The notes: generated from the letters alone by a model not told the origin. A stretch of DNA of 64,000 bases from Oceanobacillus senegalensis (GCF_900176885.1 NZ_LT839648.1:29720-93719); one strand, 5' to 3'. Positions 17,934 through 28,669 are shown, counted from the stretch's first letter. Numbers and translations: made by a program.

Positions 17934-19316
17934 ATGGGATTATATGAAAACATTATAAATAAAATGGAAAAAATATCATTAATTGGATTAGGTTACGTCG
18001 GTATGCCAATCGCGGTTGCTTTTGCTAAGAAAGTTGATGTAATTGGTTTTGATGTTAATAAAGAAAAAATTAATTTATATAAAGGCGGATTAGATCCCAC
18101 AAAGGAAGTGGGAAACGATGTAATTAAAAATACGACGGTTGATTTTACGTCAGATGAAGCTAGACTGAGAGAAGCAAAGTTTCATATTGTCGCGGTACCA
18201 ACTCCTGTAAGGGAAGACCATACGCCGGATTTAACACCAATAGAATCTGCAAGTAGAACATTAGGTAGGAACTTAACAAAAGGTTCAATAGTTGTTTTCG
18301 AATCCACTGTATTTCCAGGAGTAACGGAAGATGTTTGTGTCCCAATATTAGAAAAGGAATCTGGACTAACATGTGGAGTAGATTTTAAAGTTGGATATTC
18401 ACCAGAAAGAATTAACCCTGGTGATAAGGTGCATAGATTAGAAACGATAATAAAAGTTGTAGCTGGCCAAGATAAGGAAACTTTAGATACTGTTGCAAAA
18501 GTATATGAATTAGTTGTTGAAGCGGGAGTTCATAAAGCAGAAAGTATTAAAGTGGCTGAGGCTGCAAAGGTCATAGAAAACTCACAACGTGATATTAATA
18601 TTGCTTTTATGAACGAGTTATCTATTATATTTAATAAAATGGGAATTGATACGAAAGCAGTACTTGAAGCAGCCGGAACAAAGTGGAACTTCCTTAACTT
18701 CTCTCCCGGGCTAGTCGGTGGTCACTGTATAGGTGTTGATCCATATTACCTGACATATAAAGCAGAGCAAATGGGTTACCATTCTCAAATTATTCTTTCA
18801 GGTAGAAAAATTAATGATGATATGGGCAAGTATATAGCTGAAAGTACAGTTAAGAAAATGATTAAGGCAAATAAACAAATAAACGGTTCCAAGGTGGCTA
18901 TCTTTGGTGTTACTTTCAAGGAGAATACACCTGATGTACGAAATACAAAAGTAGTGGATGTAGTAAAAGAATTAGAGGAATACGGAGTAGATGTTAAAGT
19001 TGTGGATCCTGTTGCGGATAAAGAAGATCTGTGGCGTGAATATAGAATTAATCTATGTGAAGTAGAAGATATAAAAGAAATGGATGCAGTAATATTTGCA
19101 GTTCCACACGAAGAATTTAAAACCATTAAATTGGAAGAGATAAAAATGATGTTTGGTCCAACCGGTTATGTTAATTCGGAAGTTATGAACGAAGTAGCTG
19201 CAACATCTGAATTTGATTTAGTTAATGATAATAAAGAATATGTATTAATGGATCTTAAGGGAATGTTTAATAGAAAAGAAGCAGAGGATACAGGATTTGT
19301 ATATTGGAGGCTATAA
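17934..19316 (+). CDS. UDP-N-acetylhexosamine 6-dehydrogenase (TviB/WbpA-like)
   Basis: Nucleotide-sugar dehydrogenase of 460 residues: NAD fold LIGLGYVGMPIAVAFAKK, active-site region GGHCIGVDPYY (near 261-271, Cys nucleophile), C-terminal VAIFGVTFKENTPDVRNTKV. By similarity to TviB/WbpA it oxidises UDP-GlcNAc (or GalNAc) to the uronic acid. A second in-frame ATG 11 codons in (MEKISLIG) could be the true start; upstream ribosome-binding sites are weak for both. With the epimerase that follows it would give UDP-GlcNAcA and UDP-GalNAcA. Confidence 0.9.
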   Translation: MGLYENIINKMEKISLIGLGYVGMPIAVAFAKKVDVIGFDVNKEKINLYKGGLDPTKEVGNDVIKNTTVDFTSDEARLREAKFHIVAVPTPVREDHTPDLTPIESASRTLGRNLTKGSIVVFESTVFPGVTEDVCVPILEKESGLTCGVDFKVGYSPERINPGDKVHRLETIIKVVAGQDKETLDTVAKVYELVVEAGVHKAESIKVAEAAKVIENSQRDINIAFMNELSIIFNKMGIDTKAVLEAAGTKWNFLNFSPGLVGGHCIGVDPYYLTYKAEQMGYHSQIILSGRKINDDMGKYIAESTVKKMIKANKQINGSKVAIFGVTFKENTPDVRNTKVVDVVKELEEYGVDVKVVDPVADKEDLWREYRINLCEVEDIKEMDAVIFAVPHEEFKTIKLEEIKMMFGPTGYVNSEVMNEVAATSEFDLVNDNKEYVLMDLKGMFNRKEAEDTGFVYWRL

Positions 19317-19318
19317 AC

Positions 19319-20293
19319 ATGGGATATGAAGATATAAAATTTCCAAAGGGCAGTATATTCTTAGTTACTGGCTCAGCGGGTTTTATTGGTTCTAATTTAG
19401 TAGAAGCAATACTTGAATTAGGTTATCAAGTAAGAGGTCTTGATAATTTTTCCACTGGTAAAAAGGAGAATGTAGAGGAGCTTTTAGATAATCCCAACTA
19501 CGAATTTATTGAAGGGGATATTCGTGATTTTGAAACGTGTATGAAGGCTTGTAAAGGAATAGATTATGTTTTAAATCAAGCTGCATGGGGGAGTGTACCG
19601 AGAAGTATTGAGATGCCTTTGTTTTATGAAGAGGTTAATATAAAGGGAACATTAAATATGATGGAAGCTGCTAGACAAAATGAGGTCAAAAAGTTTGTTT
19701 ATGCTTCGAGTTCATCTGTTTACGGAGACGAGCCTAACCTTCCAAAAAAAGAAGGAAGAGAAGGAAATATACTGTCACCGTATGCTCTTACTAAAAAGGT
19801 AAATGAGGAATATGGAAAGCTTTATACTAAATTATATGGGCTTGATACCTATGGTATGCGCTATTTTAATGTGTTTGGTAGAAGACAGGATCCTAATGGT
19901 TCCTATGCGGCAGTAATTCCCAAATTCATTAAACAGTTACTTAATGATGAGCAACCAACTATTAATGGTGATGGAAAGCAGAGTAGAGATTTTACTTATA
20001 TTGAGAATGTAATTGAGGCTAATTTAAAGGCCTGTAATGCTTCTCATGAAGCGGCAGGACAAGCATTTAATATTGCTTATGGTGGAAGAGAGTTTTTAAT
20101 TGATATCTATAATCATTTATTAAATGCGTTAGGAAAAGATATTCAGCCTATTTTTGGACCTGATCGAAAAGGTGATATTAAGCATAGTAATGCTGATATA
20201 ACTAAAGCAAAACAAATGTTGAGATATGAACCTGAGTGGAGTTTTGATAGAGGAATTTTTGAAGCTGTTGAATGGTATAGGGAGACACTATAG
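19319..20293 (+). CDS. UDP-GlcNAc(A) 4-epimerase (TviC/WbpP-like SDR)
   Basis: SDR epimerase, 324 residues: VTGSAGFIGSNLVE near the N terminus, YASSSSVYGDEP, YALTKK and RYFNVFGRRQDPNG. The last segment and the overall pattern match the TviC/WbpP group that epimerises UDP-GlcNAc(A) to UDP-GalNAc(A). ATG 19319 is chosen over an in-frame ATG at 19304 because GGAGG (19306-19310) lies 8 nt upstream. It directly follows the TviB-like gene, a common pair. Confidence 0.9.
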   Translation: MGYEDIKFPKGSIFLVTGSAGFIGSNLVEAILELGYQVRGLDNFSTGKKENVEELLDNPNYEFIEGDIRDFETCMKACKGIDYVLNQAAWGSVPRSIEMPLFYEEVNIKGTLNMMEAARQNEVKKFVYASSSSVYGDEPNLPKKEGREGNILSPYALTKKVNEEYGKLYTKLYGLDTYGMRYFNVFGRRQDPNGSYAAVIPKFIKQLLNDEQPTINGDGKQSRDFTYIENVIEANLKACNASHEAAGQAFNIAYGGREFLIDIYNHLLNALGKDIQPIFGPDRKGDIKHSNADITKAKQMLRYEPEWSFDRGIFEAVEWYRETL

Positions 20294-20312
20294 TTAATTA
20301 AGGAGCGCTAAA

Positions 20313-21203
20313 ATGAATGATATAGTAATATTAACCCCAACATATAATAGGGCTAATACGCTTCCTAGACTTTATGAAAGTTTAAAAGTCCAAATAGATA
20401 ACAATTTTAAATGGTTGATTATTGATGATGGAAGTACTGATAAAACAAGTACAATAGTTGCAGGGATGCTAAAAGAAAAAAAGATTAATATAGATTATAT
20501 TTATCAGGAGAATGGGGGGAAGGCTCGAGCATTAAACAAGGGTTTTTCACTATGTGAAAGTGCTTTGGTCTTTGCGATAGTTGATAGTGATGATTATTTA
20601 AACCCAAGTGCGGTCAGTACAATTAAAAAATATTTGACCAGATATGCTGGGAATAAAAAAATAGGAGCTTTCTTCTTTCATTATAATACAACTGATGGTA
20701 ATGTACTAAAACCTAAGGGTCAGCCGATTAAAGTTGATCATGAAATGACACCATATGAATATTATCGAAATTTCGGAAAACATGATGGATGTATATGTTA
20801 TCTTAACAAGGTAACAAATAAGTATAAGTATCCAGAATTTGAAGGGGAAAAGTATGTCGGACCGACAGTATTGCAACTTAAAATGTCAGACGAATATAAA
20901 ATTGTTTATTCTCCTGAAGTAATAGGAGTTGCTGAGTATCAAGAAGGTGGTTTAACACAAAATGGGCGGCAACTTAGATTAAGAAACCCTATGGGTATGA
21001 TGTATTATGCAAAATTAATGATGAGCCCAAAGGCAAATATATCAACGCAATTTAAATATGCAATTTCTATTTGGCCTTATGCAAAAATAGCTAACAAGTC
21101 ATTTTTTGATGTTATAAGGTTGGCAAAAAGACCATTTTTACTTGGAATATCCTATTTTCCAGGACAATTATTATACTTAAAGTGGAGGAAAATACTAGAA
21201 TAA
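20313..21203 (+). CDS. Glycosyltransferase family 2
   Basis: Inverting GT-A glycosyltransferase, 296 residues: IVILTPTYNRANTLPRLYES at the N terminus, IDDGSTDKT (nucleotide binding) and VDSDDYL (DxD metal site). Cytoplasmic or membrane-associated; it adds one sugar of the repeat unit. AGGAG precedes the ATG. Followed by a 199-bp gap with no clear terminator. Confidence 0.9.
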   Translation: MNDIVILTPTYNRANTLPRLYESLKVQIDNNFKWLIIDDGSTDKTSTIVAGMLKEKKINIDYIYQENGGKARALNKGFSLCESALVFAIVDSDDYLNPSAVSTIKKYLTRYAGNKKIGAFFFHYNTTDGNVLKPKGQPIKVDHEMTPYEYYRNFGKHDGCICYLNKVTNKYKYPEFEGEKYVGPTVLQLKMSDEYKIVYSPEVIGVAEYQEGGLTQNGRQLRLRNPMGMMYYAKLMMSPKANISTQFKYAISIWPYAKIANKSFFDVIRLAKRPFLLGISYFPGQLLYLKWRKILE

Positions 21204-21402
21204 TTTCTTTTTTATCAAACCAATTTATACATTATAATAAATCTAACTTTTTCACCTGAATTCAAAGGTAGTATATTTTAGTTGAACTGTTTTCAGTGTA
21301 GTGCTTAATAGAATTGAAATGTTATAACAATGGAATAATTTCGAATGATTATGGTTTTATATAGTGTATTTCTTTATAGAGTTAAAATGTTAAATAGCGG
21401 GA

Positions 21403-22836
21403 ATGTATGGTGGTGGAAAGTTGAAAAAAGAAATGTTAGGCCAAGCTTCATTTATTTCTTTTGCATTTATATTATTATCATTATCATTAGTTTTATTTAG
21501 TAATGGTGAAGAGAAGGTATTGTTAATTTTTTTACCTCTTATTTATGGTGTTTTTTTTATTTCATTGGCGAGAATTCATAAGTATTTCAATTACCCAGGG
21601 ATGTTTGTACTGAATGTAATTTCAGCAATTCGTTATGTTTTAATCCCAACTTTAATTATTATCTATCCAGATTATAACGATCAATATGGATCACTAACTG
21701 CGGGGATTTTATTTATGATTTTCGAGGCAATGTGCTTAGGGATATTTTTGATATTCATCACAAAGAAATACTACAGTGGTAGAAAAATTGAAAAGCATGT
21801 AGAAGTTAATTCAGAAAAGAATATCCTGTTAAAATTGGTTGTAATATTATCAATATTTATCGTTATGCTGAATCCATCCATTCTTTTACAGTACAACTTT
21901 GTTTTCATGGATTCCCATAACATTGAACTAATTAAAAGCGGTGCACTTGTTTCGGGTTTGAGTGGAATTTTCGTGGATTGGGGAAAGCTCTTTTTACCTA
22001 TTCTAATCACAATTCCATTAATAAGGAAATATAGAAAAAACAATAACGATATATACTATTATTTGGTAATCATAATAATAATGGTTTTCAATGTGTTGGT
22101 ATTTAGTGGTACAAGCCGTAATTCTGTAATTATGCCTGCGGTAGCTAGTATGTTCTTTTTATTAAAGGCCTTTCCTAAGAAAAGAAGAAAAATATTTTTG
22201 TTTATGTCAGTGTCAATAGTTATAGTAGCGTTACAGTTGACAATACTCAAAACAGAGTATTTAGGAACTCGAATTCAAGCCTCATTAGGTGATGTTATTG
22301 ATTACTTAGAATTATATTTTGGTGGGCCGAAGAACATGAGTATTGCAATCATTGCCAAGGAAACATATTCAAATATGTTTACGATAAATACAGTGATTAA
22401 TGATATTTTAGGGAATTTTCCAGGGTTAAGTCATTTATTTAATATGGAAAATAGGACAACTACTTTCTTTAATTTATCATTCTATGGTGGTGGTGCTGCA
22501 AGGGATCAAATTATCCCATCGATGGGTCAGGGATTATTTTATTTTGGTTATTTATTTTCCTTTATTCCGCAAGCGATAATTGTATATGGTATGGCTAAGT
22601 TTGACTCAATATATAGAAATACGAAAGATTTATCAGGAATTTATTTTATTTCTTATTTCGCAGTTCGATTTGGATTTACCTACAGTCAAAATGTATCTAT
22701 AATATTGAATTTTATATATGTTATGACTATACCAATTATGATTATATTGTTAATAGATCGAATGATTAACAAAAGATTTAAGTTTAGGAGGTCCTATTTT
22801 TATGAAAAAAATAAAACTGCTATTTATAATAAGTAA
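21403..22836 (+). CDS. Oligosaccharide repeat-unit polymerase (Wzy-like)
   Basis: A 477-residue polytopic membrane protein with about 11-12 hydrophobic helices and a large periplasm-side loop (roughly 290-370), the layout of O-antigen/capsule polymerases. Sequence similarity in Wzy is low, so assignment rests on topology and position between glycosyltransferases and Wzx. The start is uncertain: ATG 21403 has a weak site, while TTG 21421 follows GGTGGTGG. Its 3' end overlaps the next gene by 35 nt. Confidence 0.82.
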   Translation: MYGGGKLKKEMLGQASFISFAFILLSLSLVLFSNGEEKVLLIFLPLIYGVFFISLARIHKYFNYPGMFVLNVISAIRYVLIPTLIIIYPDYNDQYGSLTAGILFMIFEAMCLGIFLIFITKKYYSGRKIEKHVEVNSEKNILLKLVVILSIFIVMLNPSILLQYNFVFMDSHNIELIKSGALVSGLSGIFVDWGKLFLPILITIPLIRKYRKNNNDIYYYLVIIIIMVFNVLVFSGTSRNSVIMPAVASMFFLLKAFPKKRRKIFLFMSVSIVIVALQLTILKTEYLGTRIQASLGDVIDYLELYFGGPKNMSIAIIAKETYSNMFTINTVINDILGNFPGLSHLFNMENRTTTFFNLSFYGGGAARDQIIPSMGQGLFYFGYLFSFIPQAIIVYGMAKFDSIYRNTKDLSGIYFISYFAVRFGFTYSQNVSIILNFIYVMTIPIMIILLIDRMINKRFKFRRSYFYEKNKTAIYNK

Positions 22837-24004
22837 TATTAATATTGGGGGACCTCAGAAAAGTTTATTAGCACTTCTAGATAAATTAGATTATAACTTG
22901 TTTGATGTTTCTATATACGTGTTAAAACCGGGAGGTCGTCTAAAAAAATATTATAATAAAAAAGTAAAATTTTTGGAAACTGATGAATTAGTGACTGCTG
23001 CTACACTCCCAAGTGAAAATACAATTAGCTATCTGAAAACCTTCATAAAAAAACGAAAGTTTAAAATGTTCATTGGTGCCTTGAGGGCGTTATTAAATCA
23101 TATATTATTAAGAAAAAATATGAATCAGGAACGACAGAAATTTTGGGAAAAGAATGCGGATGCCATACCTAGATTAAATGACTACTATGATTTAGCATTT
23201 GGAATATTAGGATTGTCTACTTATTTTATGCTTGATGCAGTCGAAGCGAATCAAAAGTTTCACTGGATTAGAAGTGATACAAGAATTCTTAATAGAGATA
23301 CTAAAATTGATGCTAGTTATTATAAAAAGTTAGATGGTGCTTTGTCTGTTTCGAAGGAGTGTGCAGAGATATTTATAGAAATGTATCCTTTTATGAAGGA
23401 AAGGATAGAGGTGTTCTATAATTACATTCCTGAATCATTTTATAAAAGATTAGATTATGATGAGACTCTTATGAAGACGGAGGATAATTATATTAAACTT
23501 GTCACAGTTACAAGATTAGACCCATTAAAAGGAATAGAAATGGCAATTGAATCATGTAAATACTTGGTCGATAGAGGTTTTAAGATAAAATGGTTTATTC
23601 TTGGGGATGGGAAATTCAGAGCGGAGATTGAGAAAATGATCGTAGAGAAGGGAATAAAGGATTCTTTTATTCTTCTTGGATTTCAGTTAAATACACTTTC
23701 ATTCATTAAGGATGCAGATATTTTTGTTCATCCTTCAAGAACTGAGGGTAAATCAAATGCTGTTGATGAAGCTAAATTTGTTGGAAAACCAATTGTTGTT
23801 ACAAATTACGATACCGTTGCTGAACAAATTGAGCATGGAGTAACTGGGTTAATATGCAGTATGAGCGGAGAAGAAATCGCTAATTCTATCGAAAAAATAA
23901 TTAATAACAATGATTTAAGGGAAAATCTAATGAAGAACTGTAAATATCATAGGGATGGTACTACGGATGCTTCAAAATTTTTAGTTGATTTGAGGAGAAC
24001 TTAA
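22802..24004 (+). CDS. Glycosyltransferase family 4
   Basis: GT-B glycosyltransferase, 400 residues: SNINIGGPQKSLLALLDKL acceptor-side loop at the N terminus, VTRLDPLKGIEMAIES in the second domain, and HPSRTEGKSNAVDEA as the donor-sugar site. AGGAGGT lies 9 nt before ATG 22802, inside the polymerase gene, so the two are translationally coupled. Specificity unknown. Confidence 0.9.
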   Translation: MKKIKLLFIISNINIGGPQKSLLALLDKLDYNLFDVSIYVLKPGGRLKKYYNKKVKFLETDELVTAATLPSENTISYLKTFIKKRKFKMFIGALRALLNHILLRKNMNQERQKFWEKNADAIPRLNDYYDLAFGILGLSTYFMLDAVEANQKFHWIRSDTRILNRDTKIDASYYKKLDGALSVSKECAEIFIEMYPFMKERIEVFYNYIPESFYKRLDYDETLMKTEDNYIKLVTVTRLDPLKGIEMAIESCKYLVDRGFKIKWFILGDGKFRAEIEKMIVEKGIKDSFILLGFQLNTLSFIKDADIFVHPSRTEGKSNAVDEAKFVGKPIVVTNYDTVAEQIEHGVTGLICSMSGEEIANSIEKIINNNDLRENLMKNCKYHRDGTTDASKFLVDLRRT

Positions 24005-24009
24005 CCAAT

Positions 24010-25263
24010 ATGATTTCTAAATTATTGAGTAATGATTACTCATTAAGTTTAATAAACAAAATATACTCAATGCTATTAGGATTGTTGTCATCGATTTTCC
24101 TAACACGGTATCTAGGTGTTGTATATAAAGGTGACTATGCATATATAACACAGCTTGTTGCAGTGTTAACAATTGTATTTGGCTTAGGGTTGAATCAATC
24201 TTATTCTTTTTTTAGAAGAAAAAAACCAAATGGAACTTTTGAGAAATATGTAAATTTTTATTTTTCCCAATTAATAATTCATACATTACTTGCTATTATC
24301 TTAGGTTTTTTGTTGAGCAATTCTCTATTATTCATTTATGTATGTATATTACTACCTTTTAGTGTATTAAAGCAGCAAATGGCTAGCACTGTTACTATAG
24401 AGAATATACGACTTGGAATTAAACTTCAAATGTTTAATGCGTCAGTAAGAATGTTTTCGTTTTTAATCTTATTTTTGTTTGCAGAAAGTAGTTTACTTTT
24501 ACCTGTTTTGATAACAGTTGGGATTAATATAATTTCAGTATTTATTTATATTTATTTCTTAAGAGTAATTCCAAGACCATTAAATACTAACTTTACTTTT
24601 ATGAAGGAAGTTATTAAGTTTAGTTGGCTACCAATGTTAACCTCTCTACTTATAACATTCAATTATAGTATTGATATCTTTTTTCTTAAGAGTATGGGTA
24701 CGCAGATTGAGCTTGGTTTATATGCAACAGCTGCTGGTATAATAAATTATTTTTGGTTAATACCCGATTCATTTAAAGAGGTTTTGGCATCTAGAGTTGC
24801 TCGTAAATATTCAACTAAATCTACGATATTGACAATAAAGATTTCCGTATTTTCTGTATTCATGGTGATTCTTGCGTTTATATTTTTTGGAAAGTTTGCT
24901 ATAGAATTAATGTATGGATCAGAGTTTGTTAATTCCTATAAAGTTACAATAATCTTGTCGTTTGGAGCTATTAGTATGGTTTTTTATAAAATGATAGGTG
25001 TTGTTCTTTTAGCAGAAGGGAAACGCTGGATTTATTTCATAGTACTCTTAATTAGTGTAATATTAAATATCATCGCAAATATCCTCACTATTCCAACATT
25101 AGGTATGTATGGTGCTGCAATATCATCCGTTGCTTCTTATTCAATTTGTGGGATTTCTTTTTTAGCTTACTATATGTGGGATAAAAAAATTAAAATTAAA
25201 GAGTTAATTAGTATAACAGTATCTGATATTAAACTTATAGGTAATGCTTTAAAGAGGAGGTAA
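24010..25263 (+). CDS. Oligosaccharide flippase (Wzx-like)
   Basis: A 417-residue MOP-superfamily membrane protein with about 12 helices. The N terminus ([27 protein letters not shown], here described by its [12 protein letters not shown] core) is typical of Wzx/RfbX flippases that move lipid-linked repeat units across the membrane. It follows the glycosyltransferase by 5 nt. Confidence 0.9.
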   Translation: MISKLLSNDYSLSLINKIYSMLLGLLSSIFLTRYLGVVYKGDYAYITQLVAVLTIVFGLGLNQSYSFFRRKKPNGTFEKYVNFYFSQLIIHTLLAIILGFLLSNSLLFIYVCILLPFSVLKQQMASTVTIENIRLGIKLQMFNASVRMFSFLILFLFAESSLLLPVLITVGINIISVFIYIYFLRVIPRPLNTNFTFMKEVIKFSWLPMLTSLLITFNYSIDIFFLKSMGTQIELGLYATAAGIINYFWLIPDSFKEVLASRVARKYSTKSTILTIKISVFSVFMVILAFIFFGKFAIELMYGSEFVNSYKVTIILSFGAISMVFYKMIGVVLLAEGKRWIYFIVLLISVILNIIANILTIPTLGMYGAAISSVASYSICGISFLAYYMWDKKIKIKELISITVSDIKLIGNALKRR

Positions 25264-25267
25264 ACGG

Positions 25268-25687
25268 ATGTCTAATATAATTACGCATAATATTGCAAGA
25301 TTGTTTTATTTAAAAAAAATACCATTTATCCCGAAAGTTTTTAATAGATTAACAAGAATAATCTATTCGTGTGAAATACCATACACTGCAAATATTCATC
25401 CAAGTGTAACGTTTGGACATAAAGGTCTTGGTGTAGTTATTGGTCATGATACAGTTATTGAAGAAAACACAAAGGTATTACAAAATGTGACAATTGGGGG
25501 AAAAAGTGGTATTAGAGCAAATCCGGTAATTGGAAAAAATGTTCTTATAGGTACAGGTGCTTGTATTCTTGGAGGTGTAACAATTGGTGATAATGCTTCA
25601 ATAGGTGCCAATGCAGTAGTATTAACAGATATACCTTCTAATAGTGTTGCTGTTGGTATACCAGCAAGGGTAATTAAAACAAAATAG
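25268..25687 (+). CDS. Hexapeptide-repeat acetyltransferase
   Basis: A 139-residue left-handed beta-helix acyltransferase related to serine O-acetyltransferase: repeating hexapeptides such as [32 protein letters not shown] and ASIGANAVV, ending in [17 protein letters not shown] stands before the ATG. In this operon it most likely O-acetylates a sugar of the polysaccharide (inference). Confidence 0.87.
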   Translation: MSNIITHNIARLFYLKKIPFIPKVFNRLTRIIYSCEIPYTANIHPSVTFGHKGLGVVIGHDTVIEENTKVLQNVTIGGKSGIRANPVIGKNVLIGTGACILGGVTIGDNASIGANAVVLTDIPSNSVAVGIPARVIKTK

Positions 25688-25718
25688 TTCTGAGTCTCGA
25701 AGGGAGAAATAAATAATA

Positions 25719-27482
25719 ATGAGAAACAAGGGAATAATCGGAACTGTTACATTCGGGACCGCTTATGAATATTTAGCTGATTGGTTAAAAAAACTTAATT
25801 ACAATAATATTGTAAGATTAGAAGCTATGGATTCTGAAAATGCTAATTTCTTAATTTCATCTGGTCAATGTAACTATGAAAACTTTGCAGATGATATACA
25901 CATTTTTTTCACAGGATATCTTTGTGACGATTTAACGGAAGGATACAGTTCGTACACTAAAGCATTATACTCACTATATAAAAATAATGATATTCAAAAA
26001 ATGCTCAATTTAATCGATGGAAGTTATTCATTATTAATTTTTGATAAAAGTAAGCAAGTAGCATATATAGCTTGTGACCGTTTTGCATCTCAACCGATAT
26101 ATTATAATATTTTTGATCGAACGATTACATTTTCATCTCATTTAAAAGATTTCTTTAAATTACAGACATTAGATAAAAGAGTTAATTTAGCTGCAGTTGC
26201 ATCTATGATAGGTAGTGGATGGGTGCATAATAACCATACTTATTATGAAGATGTTAAATTCTTAATGAGTGGTCACTATATAAAGGTATCTGACGGAGGG
26301 GTCCAAGTATTAAAATATTGGGATTATAAAATAGAAAATAACCATAGTCCGATTGATAAAATAGAGTATAAGAAAAAGTTGAAGGATCTACTAATTAATG
26401 CTGTTGAAAAAAGGACTCGTAACAATAATCCATCACTACTGTTAAGTGGCGGTACAGATTCTAGATTACTTTTAGGAGTAATGCTTGAACTAGGTAGACC
26501 TGTAGATACATATTCTTATGCTTATAAGGAAATGAATGGTGATGATTGTTATGTGGCTGAGCAAACAGCTAAAAAGGCTGGAGTAAGCTTTAATAAGCTT
26601 ATAATTGATGAAATTAATCCTTATAAAGGTATTCTTATGAGTGCAAGCAATTGGGCTGGCATGAGAAATTGGGTTTATGAGTATGACCCTTTATCGGATT
26701 TATCGAATTACTCTGATAATTGGATGGGTGGTGACGAGAGTTTTGGTTGGAATAAAGGGAGTTATATAAATGAATATGATGCATTTAATCATATTGGTAT
26801 TAGTTTTATGTCACAACAAAAAGAGTTGAGGGATATTATTAATAACAATGATTTATATAATGATCTATTACAAAGAGATAGCTTAATTCATAGTGAATTA
26901 TTAAAAAGAAAGAGTGATTACGATTTACCTAATGCTGTCGACTATTTATATACAACCGAAAGGTTACCTAGAAATATACTCCCTTGTAGATATATTGTTA
27001 CGCAGCAGGGTTGTAACTTTATTAATCCTTGGTTAGACAAAGATATATTAGAGTTTATGAGACAATTACCTTATCAATATAGAACGGACAAAAATTTACT
27101 CAAGGAACTAGCAATGGAAATGTATCCTAAGCTATTTTCTATTTCCCCAGCAAAATATGGAGGGGCATCCAGATTTATAAAGGATAAATATGGAAAAAAA
27201 GAAAATGTGAGAAAGCTCTTCGAATACAGTTCTGAATTCTATAGCAGCAAAATTGACTTTGAACAATTTACTAATAAGATATTGAATATGGAAAATGATT
27301 TCAAATCAAAAGTTTCAAAGGCAAAGTACAAACTAATAAGACAAGTTAATAATAAACTAGGTTGGTTACCCAACAAGATTCGTGATGGGGAGTTGCCAAT
27401 TACCATTTCAAATCAACAGTTTGTTGATAGGATTATTGTTATGGGAATCATTTGTAATAAAGATTTAGGGTTAAGACTATAG
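25719..27482 (+). CDS. Asparagine synthase-like amidotransferase lacking N-terminal Cys
   Basis: A 587-residue AsnB-type protein. The N-terminal half keeps the glutaminase-domain layout (for example YIACDRFASQPIYYN) but the chain starts Met-Arg-Asn-Lys, with no Cys2 nucleophile. The synthetase half has the PP-loop LLLSGGTDSRLLLG (near 241-254) and a conserved GGDESFGW. Related WbpS-type proteins in O-antigen operons amidate uronic acids (known); together with the TviB- and TviC-like genes, a GlcNAcA/GalNAcA amide or amino-acid amide is a reasonable prediction. Without Cys2 it would need free ammonia or another amine donor. Last gene of the operon. Confidence 0.87.
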   Translation: MRNKGIIGTVTFGTAYEYLADWLKKLNYNNIVRLEAMDSENANFLISSGQCNYENFADDIHIFFTGYLCDDLTEGYSSYTKALYSLYKNNDIQKMLNLIDGSYSLLIFDKSKQVAYIACDRFASQPIYYNIFDRTITFSSHLKDFFKLQTLDKRVNLAAVASMIGSGWVHNNHTYYEDVKFLMSGHYIKVSDGGVQVLKYWDYKIENNHSPIDKIEYKKKLKDLLINAVEKRTRNNNPSLLLSGGTDSRLLLGVMLELGRPVDTYSYAYKEMNGDDCYVAEQTAKKAGVSFNKLIIDEINPYKGILMSASNWAGMRNWVYEYDPLSDLSNYSDNWMGGDESFGWNKGSYINEYDAFNHIGISFMSQQKELRDIINNNDLYNDLLQRDSLIHSELLKRKSDYDLPNAVDYLYTTERLPRNILPCRYIVTQQGCNFINPWLDKDILEFMRQLPYQYRTDKNLLKELAMEMYPKLFSISPAKYGGASRFIKDKYGKKENVRKLFEYSSEFYSSKIDFEQFTNKILNMENDFKSKVSKAKYKLIRQVNNKLGWLPNKIRDGELPITISNQQFVDRIIVMGIICNKDLGLRL

Positions 27483-28230
27483 GAAGAACGCAGCCGATGG
27501 GTCAGCGTATAATGGTGAATAATTCAAGTACGGTTTTAAGATAAAAAAGGCAAACCTTAACTAAAACTTACATTGTGATATATTAGAGGTTTATGATATA
27601 CGAGCAGTTAAAGGAACTTTTATGCTATTTATTTCACAAATATCAAGTATCTTCTGTGATGATGGTACTATCGACTTTTCAAAAATTAAGTCAATATACT
27701 TTAAAATAGAAATTATTGAATGGTTAATGAGAATGTGAACTTTAAATTTCAGCCCTAAAATAATTGTTGCAAAAGATACTAGAGCATAAAAGGTGGATTT
27801 TGGGTTCACACCAGGTTGAGGGGATTGAGCTTCGAAATACCAAAATCAGAAGGGCTGATGCGTTGGTCTTTGCAGAAATCAATATTATTATTCTCGTAAA
27901 ATGGCATGAGGATACTAACTTTCACAGAGTCGATGACCTTAGGCTCTCAGGGTCAGCCTCCCACTGCGTTAATGTGCCAAGAGTCCACAAACTAACCAAA
28001 CAACAAATAGTCTAGAAGAATTGGCACATTAAAATGGAGTATTGCGGACAGATTGAGTCAGTAATTGCGGATAAGAGAGCCACTAGAACAGAAGTCAGTT
28101 CTAATGGCTGTTTTATCTTATCTGAATCTTTTATTCTCTAGTTGTCTACCAATAATCTCAGGTTGCCCAGCTAACAAGCTCATCATAATCTAAATCCTTC
28201 TCAGCGGGTCCGTATGCAGAAAGTGATATA
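27483..28230. other. Gene-free decayed spacer after capsule operon
   Basis: No frame with a convincing start and ribosome-binding site. A stretch at about 27577-27738 reads open on the plus strand without a start (contains VYDIRAVKGTFMLFIS), possibly a gene fragment. The CCCACTGCGTTAATGTGCC motif at about 27960 belongs to the dispersed motif family also seen at 29330, 36935, 44212, 46120, 55660 and 59090. Confidence 0.4.
28078..28118 (+). terminator. Terminator-like hairpin
   Basis: AGCCACTAGAAC (28078-28089) pairs with GTTCTAATGGCT (28098-28109) with one mismatch, followed by GTTTTATCTT. It may be the distal terminator of the capsule operon or a relic. Confidence 0.6.
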
Positions 28231-28232
28231 TA

Positions 28233-28487
28233 TCAAGATTTGATAACGTTATCAATTGCTGCTATAGCATCCGTAATAGTCTGGCATCCTTTCATACATA
28301 TAAGGGTACTCTTCATTTGCTCTTGCAGGATATACCGCGTAACCCCCATCCGAAGCTGCGTTCGATTTTTGAAAATAGTATTTTGATTAGATACCGTACT
28401 AGTACGACCCTTTTTACTGTATAAAATATGCTCGGCAGGGAGTAGAGCCATCGTCTTTTGATTGTAACGATTTAAAATCTCAGTCAT
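28233..28487 (-). pseudogene. Small ORF with possible ComK N-terminal fragment
   Basis: An 84-codon frame from ATG 28487, with GGAGAG 8 nt upstream. The first ~24 residues (ending QKTMALLPAEHILYS) resemble the start of ComK proteins, which carry a conserved TMALLP-type segment; the rest shows no ComK similarity. A different frame in the 3' half reads GGYAVYPARANEEYPYMYE, suggesting two unrelated fragments joined. I regard it as a gene relic or fusion; a genuine small gene is possible. Confidence 0.35.
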
Positions 28488-28669
28488 GTGCATGCTCTCC
28501 TTATATATAATTTAATTAAAATAAAAACAAACAATTGACTACATGTAATGGGTACAGATTCAAATAGAACAGCCTAATTATTGTTTCTTTATTAAAATGA
28601 TTATCTGAAGTTGGTCTATCTGAGATGATTTATGTAATAAAAGACTAGGCTTATCTAAGGAGTATGGAA

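Noticed and set aside
27764..28015. An 83-codon plus-strand frame in the decayed spacer
   Set aside because: No ribosome-binding site, no recognisable protein pattern, and it overlaps the dispersed motif.
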